A DNA stretch of 14,017 nucleotides from Prevotellaceae bacterium UBA1710 (GCA_002317355.1 DCJC01000041.1:1-14017); one strand, 5' to 3'; counted from the first letter of the stretch, positions 6,917 through 13,895 are shown. Notes: generated from the sequence alone by a model not told the origin. Made by a program: numbers and translations.

Positions 6917-7888
6917 ATGCAACAGATTCATTTAGATACAATACAGCAGTTCAACGACTACAATGGGATGGAGACGCTTCATCCCGTTGTAAGCGTTATT
7001 CATGTAGATAACACTGAGCACATCAAGGAGTGCATGATGCATTATGGTTTTTATGCTATCTATCTGAAGGAGAACAAGGGCTGCAAACTCTCATACGGAC
7101 GTACGGAGTATGACTTCGATGAAATGACTGTCACAAGTTTTGCACCTGGACAGACAATCAAGGTTGAACCTATAGAAGTTCCAGAAGGGGGGCACGTTGA
7201 CGACAAAGGTAATATCTACTCTCCCCTCGGGGAGTTGGTGGGGGCCTCCTTTCCTAAATACATCGGTTTGGCTTTCCATCCCGACCTTCTCAACCGTACG
7301 TCGTTGGGTAAGCAGATGAGTCGCTATGAGTTCTTTGATTATACCAGCAATGAAGCACTTCACCTCTCAGCACAGGAGGTTGAAATCTTCAAGGGTGTAC
7401 TTGCTATGATTGAGCAGGAACTGCATCATGCCATCGACAAGCATACTCGCGAATTGGTTGTGAGCCACATCGAACTCTTGCTCAACTACTGCCTCCGTTT
7501 TTATGATCGCCAGTTCATCACTCGCGAAGAAATCAACCATGGCGTAGTGAAGAAATTCTTCTCCCTTCTCGATGAATACATTACCGACAAAGCAGAACGT
7601 GAAGGGTTGCCAACAGTTGCATACTTTGCAGACAAGTGCTGTCTCTCTACTGGCTACTTTGGCACATTGGTAAAGACTGAGACAGGGCGAACTGCCAAAG
7701 ACTTGATCAATGATCGCATTCTTGCCAAAGCCAAGGAGCTATTATCCAACTCTCCCCTCGGGGAGTCGGAGGGGACTCTCTCCGTCTCTCAAATCAGTCA
7801 GCGCCTTGGCTTTGAATACCCACAACACTTCGTCCGCTTCTTCAAGGCTCTTACAGGGAAAACACCTACACAATGGAGAGCGGCATAA
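6917..7888 (+). CDS. AraC-family transcriptional regulator
   Basis: A 323-residue regulator. The C-terminal region (about 208-321) holds the two helix-turn-helix motifs of AraC/XylS proteins: TVAYFADKCCLSTGYFGTLVK and the typical second motif ISQRLGFEYPQHFVRFFKALTG near residues 293-314. The N-terminal part (1-200) is a sensor region with a cupin-like beta start and no recognised ligand. It is co-transcribed with the lipoprotein hydrolase and probably binds the paired GGTTAT/GGTATG sites at 5689 and 11212, controlling its own operon and the flavodoxin operon. Two palindromic repeat elements are read through in frame: SPLGELVGA at residues 102-110, and SPLGESEGT at 279-287, which separates the helix AKELLSN from LSVSQISQRLGF in the DNA-binding domain. 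Whether the protein remains active is open. Confidence 0.92.
   Translation: MQQIHLDTIQQFNDYNGMETLHPVVSVIHVDNTEHIKECMMHYGFYAIYLKENKGCKLSYGRTEYDFDEMTVTSFAPGQTIKVEPIEVPEGGHVDDKGNIYSPLGELVGASFPKYIGLAFHPDLLNRTSLGKQMSRYEFFDYTSNEALHLSAQEVEIFKGVLAMIEQELHHAIDKHTRELVVSHIELLLNYCLRFYDRQFITREEINHGVVKKFFSLLDEYITDKAEREGLPTVAYFADKCCLSTGYFGTLVKTETGRTAKDLINDRILAKAKELLSNSPLGESEGTLSVSQISQRLGFEYPQHFVRFFKALTGKTPTQWRAA
7219..7246 (+). repeat. GC-rich palindromic element, copy a (in AraC gene)
   Basis: CTCTCCCCTCGGGGAG followed by TTGGTGGGGGCC. The core CTCCCCTCGGGGAG is a perfect 14-base palindrome. It is read in frame as SPLGELVGA. Confidence 0.85.
7750..7776 (+). repeat. GC-rich palindromic element, copy b (in AraC DNA-binding domain)
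   Basis: CTCTCCCCTCGGGGAG followed by TCGGAGGGGAC. It is in the same reading frame as copy a and gives SPLGESEGT. It interrupts the usual AraC signature between the linker helix and the second helix-turn-helix. Confidence 0.85.
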
Positions 7889-7926
7889 CTACATTGTTTC
7901 CACATTCGCTCCGTAACGTCAAGACA

Positions 7927-7984
7927 CAGAAACAGCGTTCCTTGCACCATTCCGTATGAAGTAATGCAAGAAACGCTGTTTCTG
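7927..7984. repeat. Long inverted repeat, 20-base arms
   Basis: Arms CAGAAACAGCGTTCCTTGCA (7927-7946) and TGCAAGAAACGCTGTTTCTG (7965-7984) pair at 19 of 20 positions around an 18-base loop. It begins 38 bp after the AraC stop. No U-run follows, so it is a structured repeat or a weak terminator. Its loop sequence ATTCCGTATGAAGTAATG has a diverged relative at 8038-8055, indicating a repeat family. Confidence 0.7.
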
Positions 7985-8032
7985 CCATCTTCCTCTTTGG
8001 ATTTATGCAATCATCGTGCCACAAATCCCTCG

Positions 8033-8124
8033 CGCACTATTCCGTGGCAATAATGACACCGTTTCTTGCTTCAAACCGACAAGAATTGCCACAATGTCAG
8101 CCGTATTCTGCCATTTTAATGGCA
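8033..8124. repeat. Diverged dyad-rich repeat
   Basis: This stretch contains GCACTATTCCGTGGCAATAA, similar to the loop region of 7927-7984, an inverted pair GTGGCAAT (8044-8051) with ATTGCCAC near 8086-8093, and TGCCATTTTAATGGCA near 8109-8124. No coding frame is convincing. The remainder of the 395-bp gap 7889-8283 holds only this, the hairpin before it and the terminator at 8211-8252. Confidence 0.45.
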
Positions 8125-8210
8125 TTATAGCGTTATATTTCATGTTTTTTCGCTTTATGAAGACCACAAACCGTTGAAAATCCATATATTTTTAGTAATT
8201 TGATATATAG

Positions 8211-8252
8211 TAGAAAAAGTGGTATAGAAAATCCTCTACACCACTTTTTCTA
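8211..8252. terminator. Bidirectional intrinsic terminator between convergent operons
   Basis: Arms TAGAAAAAGTGGTATAGA (8211-8228) and TCTACACCACTTTTTCTA (8235-8252) pair with one mismatch around a 6-base loop. Because each arm carries an A5 or T5 run, the hairpin can stop transcription on either strand. It lies 31 bp past the stop codon of the minus-strand 157-residue gene and downstream of the AraC gene. Confidence 0.8.
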
Positions 8253-8283
8253 AATAGTCCAAGACTAATTATTATATCTGTTG

Positions 8284-8757
8284 TTAACGAAACGATTCAA
8301 CGAATTCTAATAATATCGGTAGTTGAGTGCGAGCATCTTCTATCGAATCCTTTTGGACTTTTGGCATTCTTCTATAGGGATATGATGTCATCACAGCATC
8401 ATAAATATCGTTTAAGTCTTTTACAGAATTGCGATATACTTCAAACTTTGTTCGACTACTCTTAGATTTTAAAGTAGAAAGATAAATGGTCAACGCTATC
8501 AATTTGTCGCTGATTCTCTCAAAGCCAATAGGTTCACTACTACAGTCAAACAAAATTCTTGCAACTCCATAGTCGCAATTAATTATATACTTTCCTTTCT
8601 GGAAGGCACGTTTTATGAGTTCAGAGTAATTGGCAAGGACTTCCTCTGAATAACCTTTTTCTTTATAAAAGTTTTTGGTGATGTCTGTGAATCCGGCACT
8701 CAAAAGAATCCTAAAGAATCGTTCTTTTGCTTTTACTTCATTTGTTTTTCTTCCCAT
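8284..8757 (-). CDS. Hypothetical protein, 157 residues, last gene of the XRE-nuclease operon
   Basis: I do not recognise this protein. It is charged, soluble and predicted mostly helical, without signal peptide, membrane segment or cysteine pairs. It opens with MGRKTNEVKAKERFFRILLS and contains the hydrophobic helices ISDKLIALTIYLSTLK and LPILLEFVESF. A central SYPYRRMP stretch is the only part rich in aromatic and basic residues. It starts at the first ATG, 79 bp after the nuclease gene on the same strand. No promoter is visible in that gap, so it is presumably the third gene of the operon and may assist the nuclease. It ends just ahead of the bidirectional terminator. The base composition is AT-rich, like the nuclease gene. 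Confidence 0.75.
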   Translation of the reverse strand: MGRKTNEVKAKERFFRILLSAGFTDITKNFYKEKGYSEEVLANYSELIKRAFQKGKYIINCDYGVARILFDCSSEPIGFERISDKLIALTIYLSTLKSKSSRTKFEVYRNSVKDLNDIYDAVMTSYPYRRMPKVQKDSIEDARTQLPILLEFVESFR

Positions 8758-8836
8758 ATTTTGTGTTATAAGTTTTTATATTGTTTTATTCAGTTTTTTT
8801 CTATTACTCCTGTTCAATTCTATTTCATATTCAAAT

Positions 8837-10648
8837 CTATATTTTCTTCTTTTTGGCGAATTGTTCTTTTTTTGATTTTGAGATAGAAGCACCTATTTTG
8901 CTTTTACCGCACCTTTTGCAAGGATAAACTCTATGGGTAACATTTGATACTTTTTCTTTCCATCTCAGCTTACATTCCGGGCAACACCAATTCATGATAT
9001 GACTACTGGTGTAGCCAATAACAGCAGGAGTAATCTTTCCATTTTCTTTTTGATCCCAATAAGGAATACAATGAGGAGCTTTCTTTTCTAATGACGTTTC
9101 AATTGGCATTAATATCATACGTTCCAATATAGCTGGGGTGTCTTTTCGAATATCCACTTCGACATAGGGCAATTCGCATTCTGTGCAAAGTGTGTTGAGT
9201 AACCATTGAAAATCGTTTTCTTTATTATTAAATATTATTATTTCTTGTTCATAGAGATTTTCTGCACCTTCTTTTATTCTAATTATTCGCAGACCATTTT
9301 CAGCACAATAACGGTCTTTGTTCGCGTCACGTATTTTTGAAGTGGGACGGTTATGCCAATAACTACCATCGTACTCTATCACTATTTTTTTATCCGGTAA
9401 AAATATATCAAGTTTTGAATTAATAATTGCATGAACCTGCGTTTTTATCTCAGTTACTTTTTCAAGGTAAAAACCTATTGCTTGTTCTGCAAATGACGTT
9501 TGCCTGTGGAAGTTACAAATTGGACAACCAGCATGCCGTTCAGACCTTTCTTTTGGTGAAGTTTGATATGAGTGCCCATATGCACATAACCACCAATAGT
9601 TTTCACTACAACCAGGTGTTAAGTCGTATGGAGTGAGATTTCCATTTAATGTAGGATGCCATTCTTTTGCAAGTTCAGGATTATTCTCACCCCATGTACC
9701 ACTTTGCTCAATGACTCTTTCTTTTCTGCGATTATTATGTTTACGCATGCTGCAAGGCATACATTGAGGAAGCATTTTAATTCTATCACAAGGCTTTGCT
9801 GGCCATGTGTTTCCACAATCACATTTCCATTTTACGATTATACCAGAGCGTGCAGACAAATCATATGGGTCTTCCGTATTACTCCAATCCCATATAGCCA
9901 TCATATTGGGATAATCTGAGACTGTTTCGCTATATGTAGCAATGCTTTTACGTTGAGTTTTAGCTCTTACTTTACTTTTACAATCTTTGCATAAATATAG
10001 GCTTGTTGTTTGATTTGTTGGTTTGCAGGGATAACTTTCACCGCAATCATCACATATAAAGTATCTATAAGAAGTAGAAGAGTGCTCAGAAACTTCTTCT
10101 GGCTTTTTGTCATTCCGTTCATAATCCCAATGTTTCAACATCTCAGGGTTGTCAGCACAACTACGGCCTTTTGTTAGTAGTTGTTTTTTATGTTTCTCAG
10201 TAGCATTTTTATGTGCACAGTTTTTACATAATCCAGAACCATGTAGCATAGCGTAAGGACTACGTGGAAAAACATCATTACATTCTGGGCACTTCCACAA
10301 ATAACGTTTCACAGATATACCAATACTAACAATAGAAGGATCTTCTACATTCTGCTCAGACCATATGTCTCTTAGTTTTGGAATATCTGTTACCATACTT
10401 TTTTGCGCTCTTTGCTTCTCAACCCTTTTCTTCGCCCCTTCTTTGTATGCGCAAGAAGGACATAATCCTGTTTTTATATTTGTTGGTTTACTAGGGAATG
10501 GTTCGCCACATTTTTCACAATACCAATAATAGTCATCTTTACTAGCACCAGTACTAATAGTTTCTGGATTTTCTGGATTTAAGTCGAAAGTCCACATTTT
10601 TAATAAACGTGGATTCTCTGTTATCTTACCATGCTTAGTTTTCCTCAT
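8837..10648 (-). CDS. Zinc-ribbon repeat protein with Vsr-like nuclease domain
   Basis: A 603-residue protein with six copies of a roughly 55-residue zinc-ribbon module (NPELAKEWHPTLNGNLTP type, DUF4379-like). Five lie before and one after a nuclease domain. Metal pairs: C44/C47-C63/C66, C120/C123-C141/C144, C199/C202-C220/C223, C276/C278-C296/C299, C355/H359-C375/C378, C556/C559-C577/C580. The nuclease (about 385-460) has SFAEQAIG (E388), LDIFLP (D414), and VIEYDGSYWH (E425, D427, H432), the layout of very-short-patch-repair/DUF559 PD-(D/E)XK enzymes. It probably binds and cleaves DNA. I start at ATG 10648, overlapping the XRE gene by 14 bases with AAAGG just upstream; a GTG at 10684 would overlap it by 50. 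Cargo or defence function is inferred. Confidence 0.82.
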   Translation of the reverse strand: MRKTKHGKITENPRLLKMWTFDLNPENPETISTGASKDDYYWYCEKCGEPFPSKPTNIKTGLCPSCAYKEGAKKRVEKQRAQKSMVTDIPKLRDIWSEQNVEDPSIVSIGISVKRYLWKCPECNDVFPRSPYAMLHGSGLCKNCAHKNATEKHKKQLLTKGRSCADNPEMLKHWDYERNDKKPEEVSEHSSTSYRYFICDDCGESYPCKPTNQTTSLYLCKDCKSKVRAKTQRKSIATYSETVSDYPNMMAIWDWSNTEDPYDLSARSGIIVKWKCDCGNTWPAKPCDRIKMLPQCMPCSMRKHNNRRKERVIEQSGTWGENNPELAKEWHPTLNGNLTPYDLTPGCSENYWWLCAYGHSYQTSPKERSERHAGCPICNFHRQTSFAEQAIGFYLEKVTEIKTQVHAIINSKLDIFLPDKKIVIEYDGSYWHNRPTSKIRDANKDRYCAENGLRIIRIKEGAENLYEQEIIIFNNKENDFQWLLNTLCTECELPYVEVDIRKDTPAILERMILMPIETSLEKKAPHCIPYWDQKENGKITPAVIGYTSSHIMNWCCPECKLRWKEKVSNVTHRVYPCKRCGKSKIGASISKSKKEQFAKKKKI

Positions 10649-10961
10649 ATCCTTTATTATTGATGACCATAAACTTTGTACCACATCGAGGACAAAACAT
10701 TACTTCATTTTCTTGTTTTGTTTCGTCTCCTGATTTTTGACCTTCTGGGATTTCAATATCATTACCATCTTCATTTACGAGATAGAAAAAATCCCTGATG
10801 TTGCAACCAATTGCATCGGCAGTCTTGCGAAGAGTCTCAAGGCGAGGGTTACCCGTAATCTGTTGCGACATTGCTACAGTGGTAATACCCAGTTTCTCGG
10901 CAATATCCTTTGCCATAAAGCCGTGCGCACGAATTGTACGCAAAATATCAATCTTTTCCAT
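10635..10961 (-). CDS. XRE-family helix-turn-helix regulator with C-terminal CxxC tail
   Basis: A 108-residue protein, first in a three-gene operon. The helix-turn-helix is at about residues 14-60 (FMAKDIAEKLGITTVAMSQQ, then ETLRKTADAIGCNIRDFF), the form seen in XRE/cI-like repressors. After an acidic linker (62-88) comes MFCPRCGTKF, a single CxxC knuckle, so zinc would need a partner subunit or other ligands. The start is the only sensible ATG, about 30 bases behind a good promoter at 10993-11023. The end overlaps the nuclease start by 14 bases, implying translational coupling. It probably represses its own operon. The CxxC tail echoes the ribbons of the nuclease and might dock to it, but that is speculation. 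Confidence 0.85.
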   Translation of the reverse strand: MEKIDILRTIRAHGFMAKDIAEKLGITTVAMSQQITGNPRLETLRKTADAIGCNIRDFFYLVNEDGNDIEIPEGQKSGDETKQENEVMFCPRCGTKFMVINNKGYEEN

Positions 10962-10992
10962 TCTTATATCGTTTATTTTAATTATTTGACTG

Positions 10993-11023
10993 CAAAGTTA
11001 TAATAAATACATTAATTATGCAA
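10993..11023 (-). promoter_or_regulatory. Bacteroidetes-type promoter of the XRE-nuclease operon
   Basis: On the minus strand TTG (11023-11021), 20 bases, then TAACTTTG (11000-10993). The spacing is identical to the promoters of the esterase and ATP-grasp genes, so this operon has a strong constitutive core that the XRE protein could repress. Confidence 0.75.
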
Positions 11024-11082
11024 GAGTATAAAGAATGAATTAAACTTGAAGCTTAATTATTTAAGGATTGTTTTGTTTTTAA

Positions 11083-11169
11083 TTAAACTTTCTTTGTAAT
11101 AATCGTATCAATCCTGTCAAGGAAGTCATTCGGATTCTCCTTGATCTTATGGTCACGATAGGCGGTTCT
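11083..11169 (-). pseudogene. Possible 3' remnant of an unknown gene
   Basis: One minus-strand frame reads RTAYRDHKIKENPNDFLDRI and ends ...TIITKKV followed by TAA. It has protein-like composition, but an in-frame TGA lies directly before it at 11172-11170 and there is no start codon. It may be the broken tail of a gene displaced when the neighbouring operons were rearranged. I do not recognise the family; it could also be chance. Confidence 0.3.
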
Positions 11170-11211
11170 TCATTCAATCTCTTGCCCGAAATAGACAGAA
11201 ACCGAAGAAAT

Positions 11212-11239
11212 GGTTATATTTCCAACGATTCGGGTATGA
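11212..11239 (+). promoter_or_regulatory. Predicted AraC-family operator, flavodoxin operon
   Basis: Half-sites GGTTATA (11212-11218) and GGTATGA (11233-11239) are 21 bp apart. The second begins 27 bp before the -7 box, as at 5689-5716. Similarity continues to the -7 box (TTATAAATA and AATGTG blocks), beyond what core promoters share in this window. Confidence 0.7.
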
Positions 11240-11259
11240 GGTGTTATAAATATAATGTG

Positions 11260-11267
11260 TAATTTTG
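11260..11267 (+). promoter_or_regulatory. -7 box of the flavodoxin-cupin operon
   Basis: TAATTTTG matches TAnnTTTG; the position 20 bases upstream is TGA, not TTG. The leader to the ATG at 11294 is about 20 bases. Promoter strength probably depends on the activator site upstream. Confidence 0.7.
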
Positions 11268-11293
11268 CACTCACATTTATATAATACTCAGTT

Positions 11294-12424
11294 ATGAAGA
11301 ATCTCCTTTCAAAATTACAACTTATGCTCATGGCTTTCGTCATGATGGCATGCCAAAGTGAGGATGCAAATGCCATGCCTCCTGCTGATAATAATTCATC
11401 CAATGGTGACAACAAGACGCTAATTGTGTATTACAGCTACACGAACAACACAGAGCAGATTGTTAATGACCTCAAAACGATGATCAATGCGGATGTCATC
11501 GAGGTAGAACCTGTAAACAAGAATCTGAATTATGCTGCCAACAACTATGCTATCGGCACGGAACAGCTGAATAAGATCAAGAATAATCCAAATGATGCGA
11601 GCAGCTATCCTGCTATTGATCCTGTGTCCGTTGACATGTCGAAGTACAACACCGTCATCATCGCAACGCCTCTTTGGTGGAGCCAGATGGCGAGCAACAT
11701 GCAGACATTCCTCTTCAAATATGGTAATGAAATGGCAGGAAAGAACATCGGGCTTATTGTGTCAAGCGCCAGCAGCGGTATCAGTGGCGTGGAAGCAGAT
11801 GCCAAGCGTCTCGTGCCAAACGGTAAGTTCATGAGCAAGAGTCTCTGGATTAATTCCTCAAGACATTCTCAGCGCAAGTCTCTTTTGGAGCAATGGCTGA
11901 AGGATATAAAATTCAACGATAACGTTAACAATGCCGATAACATAATGAATCTGAAAGTAAACAATAGCACCTTGAAGGTGAAACTTGCTGATAATGCTGC
12001 AACAAAGGCACTTCTTGAACGACTAAAAGAGGGTGCAATAACATACAATGCTCATGACTACGGTGGCTTTGAGAAGGTGGGAGCACTCGGTTTCTCACTT
12101 CCATCAAATGACACACGCATCACGACAGAACCAGGCGACATCATGCTCTACACCAGTAATCAGCTTTGCATCTTCTTCGACAGCAACTCATGGGAATACA
12201 CCCCTATTGGCAAGATTGAGGGAATGACCAAGCAACAACTGAAGGATGCCTTCGGAACAGGTGAGGTAAGCATCACACTTTCTCTCGATAACTCAACAGG
12301 AGTTGCCTCTATTTCTGCAAATCAGACAAAGTCGAATAGCATCTATGCATCTAATGGTCAGAAACTCGCGGAGGTTCCTGCAAGGGGGATGTATATTGAA
12401 GACGGAGTAAAGAAAGTAAAGTAA
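11294..12424 (+). CDS. Exported flavodoxin / cyclophilin-like fusion lipoprotein
   Basis: A 376-residue protein with four parts. Residues 1-20 form a lipoprotein-like signal (MLMAFVMMAC, C20; the -3 residue is methionine, so the lipobox is imperfect). Residues 41-206 are a flavodoxin domain: LIVYYSYTNNTEQI is the FMN phosphate loop and IIATPLWWSQM and SSASSGISG fit the isoalloxazine loops. Residues about 217-332 match a cyclophilin-like fold (LPSNDTRITTEPGDIMLYTSNQ in outline). The tail SIYASNGQKLAEVPARGMYI resembles short type IX-style sorting tails of Prevotella. The predicted role is FMN-dependent electron transfer or quinone-type reduction outside the cytoplasm, which is unusual for a flavodoxin. 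Its stop overlaps the next ATG by one base, so they are one operon. Confidence 0.85.
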   Translation: MKNLLSKLQLMLMAFVMMACQSEDANAMPPADNNSSNGDNKTLIVYYSYTNNTEQIVNDLKTMINADVIEVEPVNKNLNYAANNYAIGTEQLNKIKNNPNDASSYPAIDPVSVDMSKYNTVIIATPLWWSQMASNMQTFLFKYGNEMAGKNIGLIVSSASSGISGVEADAKRLVPNGKFMSKSLWINSSRHSQRKSLLEQWLKDIKFNDNVNNADNIMNLKVNNSTLKVKLADNAATKALLERLKEGAITYNAHDYGGFEKVGALGFSLPSNDTRITTEPGDIMLYTSNQLCIFFDSNSWEYTPIGKIEGMTKQQLKDAFGTGEVSITLSLDNSTGVASISANQTKSNSIYASNGQKLAEVPARGMYIEDGVKKVK

Positions 12425-13413
12425 TGAAGGAAATCATCACCTTTTTATTGCTTATGGTTAGCATAACAACAAATGCTCAGAACGCTCACGTTGGCGAAAC
12501 TGAAGGAACTCAAATCTCTCCCCTCGGGGAGACGGAGGGGGCCTTAATTAGAATCAGCGAAATAGAGGTTTATCCCGAATACCTCACGGAGTATCTGAAG
12601 TTTGCTCATAATGTTGGCGCAACATCAGTAAAGGAAGAACCAGGAGTAATCTGCATATATCCCATGCAGCAACTCCGCAACGACTGTCAGATTCGCATTC
12701 TCGAAATTTATGCTTCTCAGGAAGCATACCAGCACCACATCAAGACGGAGCATTTCCAAACCTACAAACAAGGAACGCTCCACATGGTAAAGAGCCTTGA
12801 CCTCGTGGACATGCGACAGATGGCACCTGAGTGCCTTCCACTAATTTTCAATAAGGTGGCCTCTCCCCAGCCCTCCCCCATAGGGAGGGAGTCAGAAGAA
12901 TGTTCAGTTCTAAACCCTATAAATCCTCAATTGATGAAAACTACAATATCAGCAGAAGAGTTCAATAGCTCATGGCCAAAAGGCAATCCTAACGATGCAT
13001 ACGCTCAGTATTTCACAGGACAGAGTTATCTCGCACCCATAACACCGAAGAACTTGCAATCAGATTCCTCCCCTCGGGGAGGTCAGGTGGGGGCCACTGT
13101 TCAGAATTATGCCAATGTAACCTTTGAACCTGGTTGTCGCAATAACTGGCACGTTCATCACGGAGCACACCAGATACTTATCTGCGTCAGCGGTGAAGGC
13201 ATCTATCAGGAATGGGGCAAACCTGCCATCCGACTCCATGCTGGTGACATCATCGACATCCCTGAAGGTGCAAAGCACTGGCATGGAGCAACCAAGGATT
13301 CATGGTTCCAGCACCTTGCAAGCCACGTGCATGTTGGTGATCCTGAGTCAAACGAATGGCTTGAACCAGTAACTGATGAACAATATAACGATGCAAATAA
13401 AATAGACAATTAG
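12424..13413 (+). CDS. Exported monooxygenase (ABM)-cupin fusion protein
   Basis: A 329-residue protein with a signal peptide (about 1-18, TTNAQ). Residues 41-132 form a dimeric alpha/beta-barrel of the antibiotic-biosynthesis-monooxygenase/quinol monooxygenase kind. Residues 228-316 form a cupin with metal ligands H243, H245, Q250 (NWHVHHGAHQ) and a second motif at H285/H287 (AKHWHG), very like the cupins that accompany carboxymuconolactone decarboxylases. The linker (about 143-175) reads SPQPSPIGRE and then intergenic-looking repeat sequence, with a methionine at 171 (MKTTISAEEF) that could be the old cupin start. Three palindromic elements are translated: SPLGETEGA (32-40), the linker one, and SSPRGGQVGA (215-224). 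It may act on oxidised aromatics with the flavodoxin; this is inference. Confidence 0.85.
   Translation: MKEIITFLLLMVSITTNAQNAHVGETEGTQISPLGETEGALIRISEIEVYPEYLTEYLKFAHNVGATSVKEEPGVICIYPMQQLRNDCQIRILEIYASQEAYQHHIKTEHFQTYKQGTLHMVKSLDLVDMRQMAPECLPLIFNKVASPQPSPIGRESEECSVLNPINPQLMKTTISAEEFNSSWPKGNPNDAYAQYFTGQSYLAPITPKNLQSDSSPRGGQVGATVQNYANVTFEPGCRNNWHVHHGAHQILICVSGEGIYQEWGKPAIRLHAGDIIDIPEGAKHWHGATKDSWFQHLASHVHVGDPESNEWLEPVTDEQYNDANKIDN
12516..12543 (+). repeat. GC-rich palindromic element, copy c (in ABM-cupin gene)
   Basis: CTCTCCCCTCGGGGAG followed by ACGGAGGGGGCC, read as SPLGETEGA in the same frame as copies a and b. Just upstream GETEG is encoded again by different codons (12496-12510), possibly a decayed older copy. 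Confidence 0.85.
12858..12893 (-). repeat. Palindromic element, reverse-oriented relative, at the domain linker
   Basis: GGCCTCTCCCCAG, then CCCTCCC and GGGAGGG arms around CCATA, then AGTC. On the minus strand the order (stem, then GGGGAGAGGCC) is that of copies a-c. In the gene it is read as ASPQPSPIGRES and lies between the monooxygenase and cupin domains. Confidence 0.75.
13067..13095 (+). repeat. GC-rich palindromic element, copy e (in cupin part)
   Basis: CCTCCCCTCGGGGAGG followed by TCAGGTGGGGGCC. It is two bases longer than copies a-c. The core is read in another frame (SSPRGGQ), but the tail returns to the VGA frame. Confidence 0.82.
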
Positions 13414-13434
13414 GAATAAATACGATGATAGATA

Positions 13435-13475
13435 AAGAGTTCTCCCTGATATTTGAAGACACAGGGAGAACTCTT
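13435..13475 (+). terminator. Stem-loop after the ABM-cupin gene
   Basis: Perfect 14-base arms AAGAGTTCTCCCTG (13435-13448) and CAGGGAGAACTCTT (13462-13475) with a 13-base loop, 21 bp beyond the stop codon. No U-run follows, so it may act as a 3'-end-protecting hairpin or a weak terminator of the flavodoxin operon. Confidence 0.6.
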
Positions 13476-13555
13476 ATGGGTACACTTCACCTTCCAAGCC
13501 TGTTTCTCATCCTTTGCCCCCTCTATACCGAGATGAATGGCCTTGAATCCATATT

Positions 13556-13889
13556 TAACGTGAGTTCGACGAATTTGTTAGTCGCTTGATTGATGAGCCC
13601 CGAAGCGGGCGTCACCTGAAAGGGCAGTCCGTGAGGGCTGTTATAACGAATGGCGTTGGTTTGTGAGGACTGAACTCCGAGCTTGCTCGCCTGAGACTAT
13701 GCGAAGAAGTCCGACACCTATTATATCAACCAGTTTTTAGATGTCGCACCGATGGCGCTCATCAATCCATCACCCTAATAACGGCGCTAACGCACCGCCC
13801 TATTAGGTGTCGCCCACTTCGGGGCTCGAACAATCCTAACCTCTTTTTTGCTGAATACCAAATATTTGAAATTCGTCGAACTCACGTTA
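13556..13889. mobile_element. Non-coding element with 21-bp terminal inverted repeats (334 bp)
   Basis: The ends TAACGTGAGTTCGACGAATT and its exact inverse (13556-13576, 13869-13889) are perfect 21-bp inverted repeats. Inside are nested inverted pairs: GAGCCCCGAAGCGGGC (13596-13611) with GCCCACTTCGGGGCTC (13812-13827), GACACCTA (13713-13720) with TAGGTGTC (13804-13811), and a small hairpin CGAGCTTGCTCG (13678-13689). There is no frame over 60 residues. It looks like a MITE or a deletion derivative of an insertion sequence, unrelated to the 1/2478/5454 family. Confidence 0.75.
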
Positions 13890-13895
13890 TAATAG

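Noticed and set aside
7798..8185. Two minus-strand frames (70 and 60 residues) after the AraC gene
   Set aside because: They are made of the inverted-repeat sequences at 7927-8093 and partly antisense to the AraC gene. They look like translated repeats.
11170..11415. 81-residue minus-strand frame
   Set aside because: It is antisense to the flavodoxin signal peptide and covers the shared operator, so it is most likely chance.
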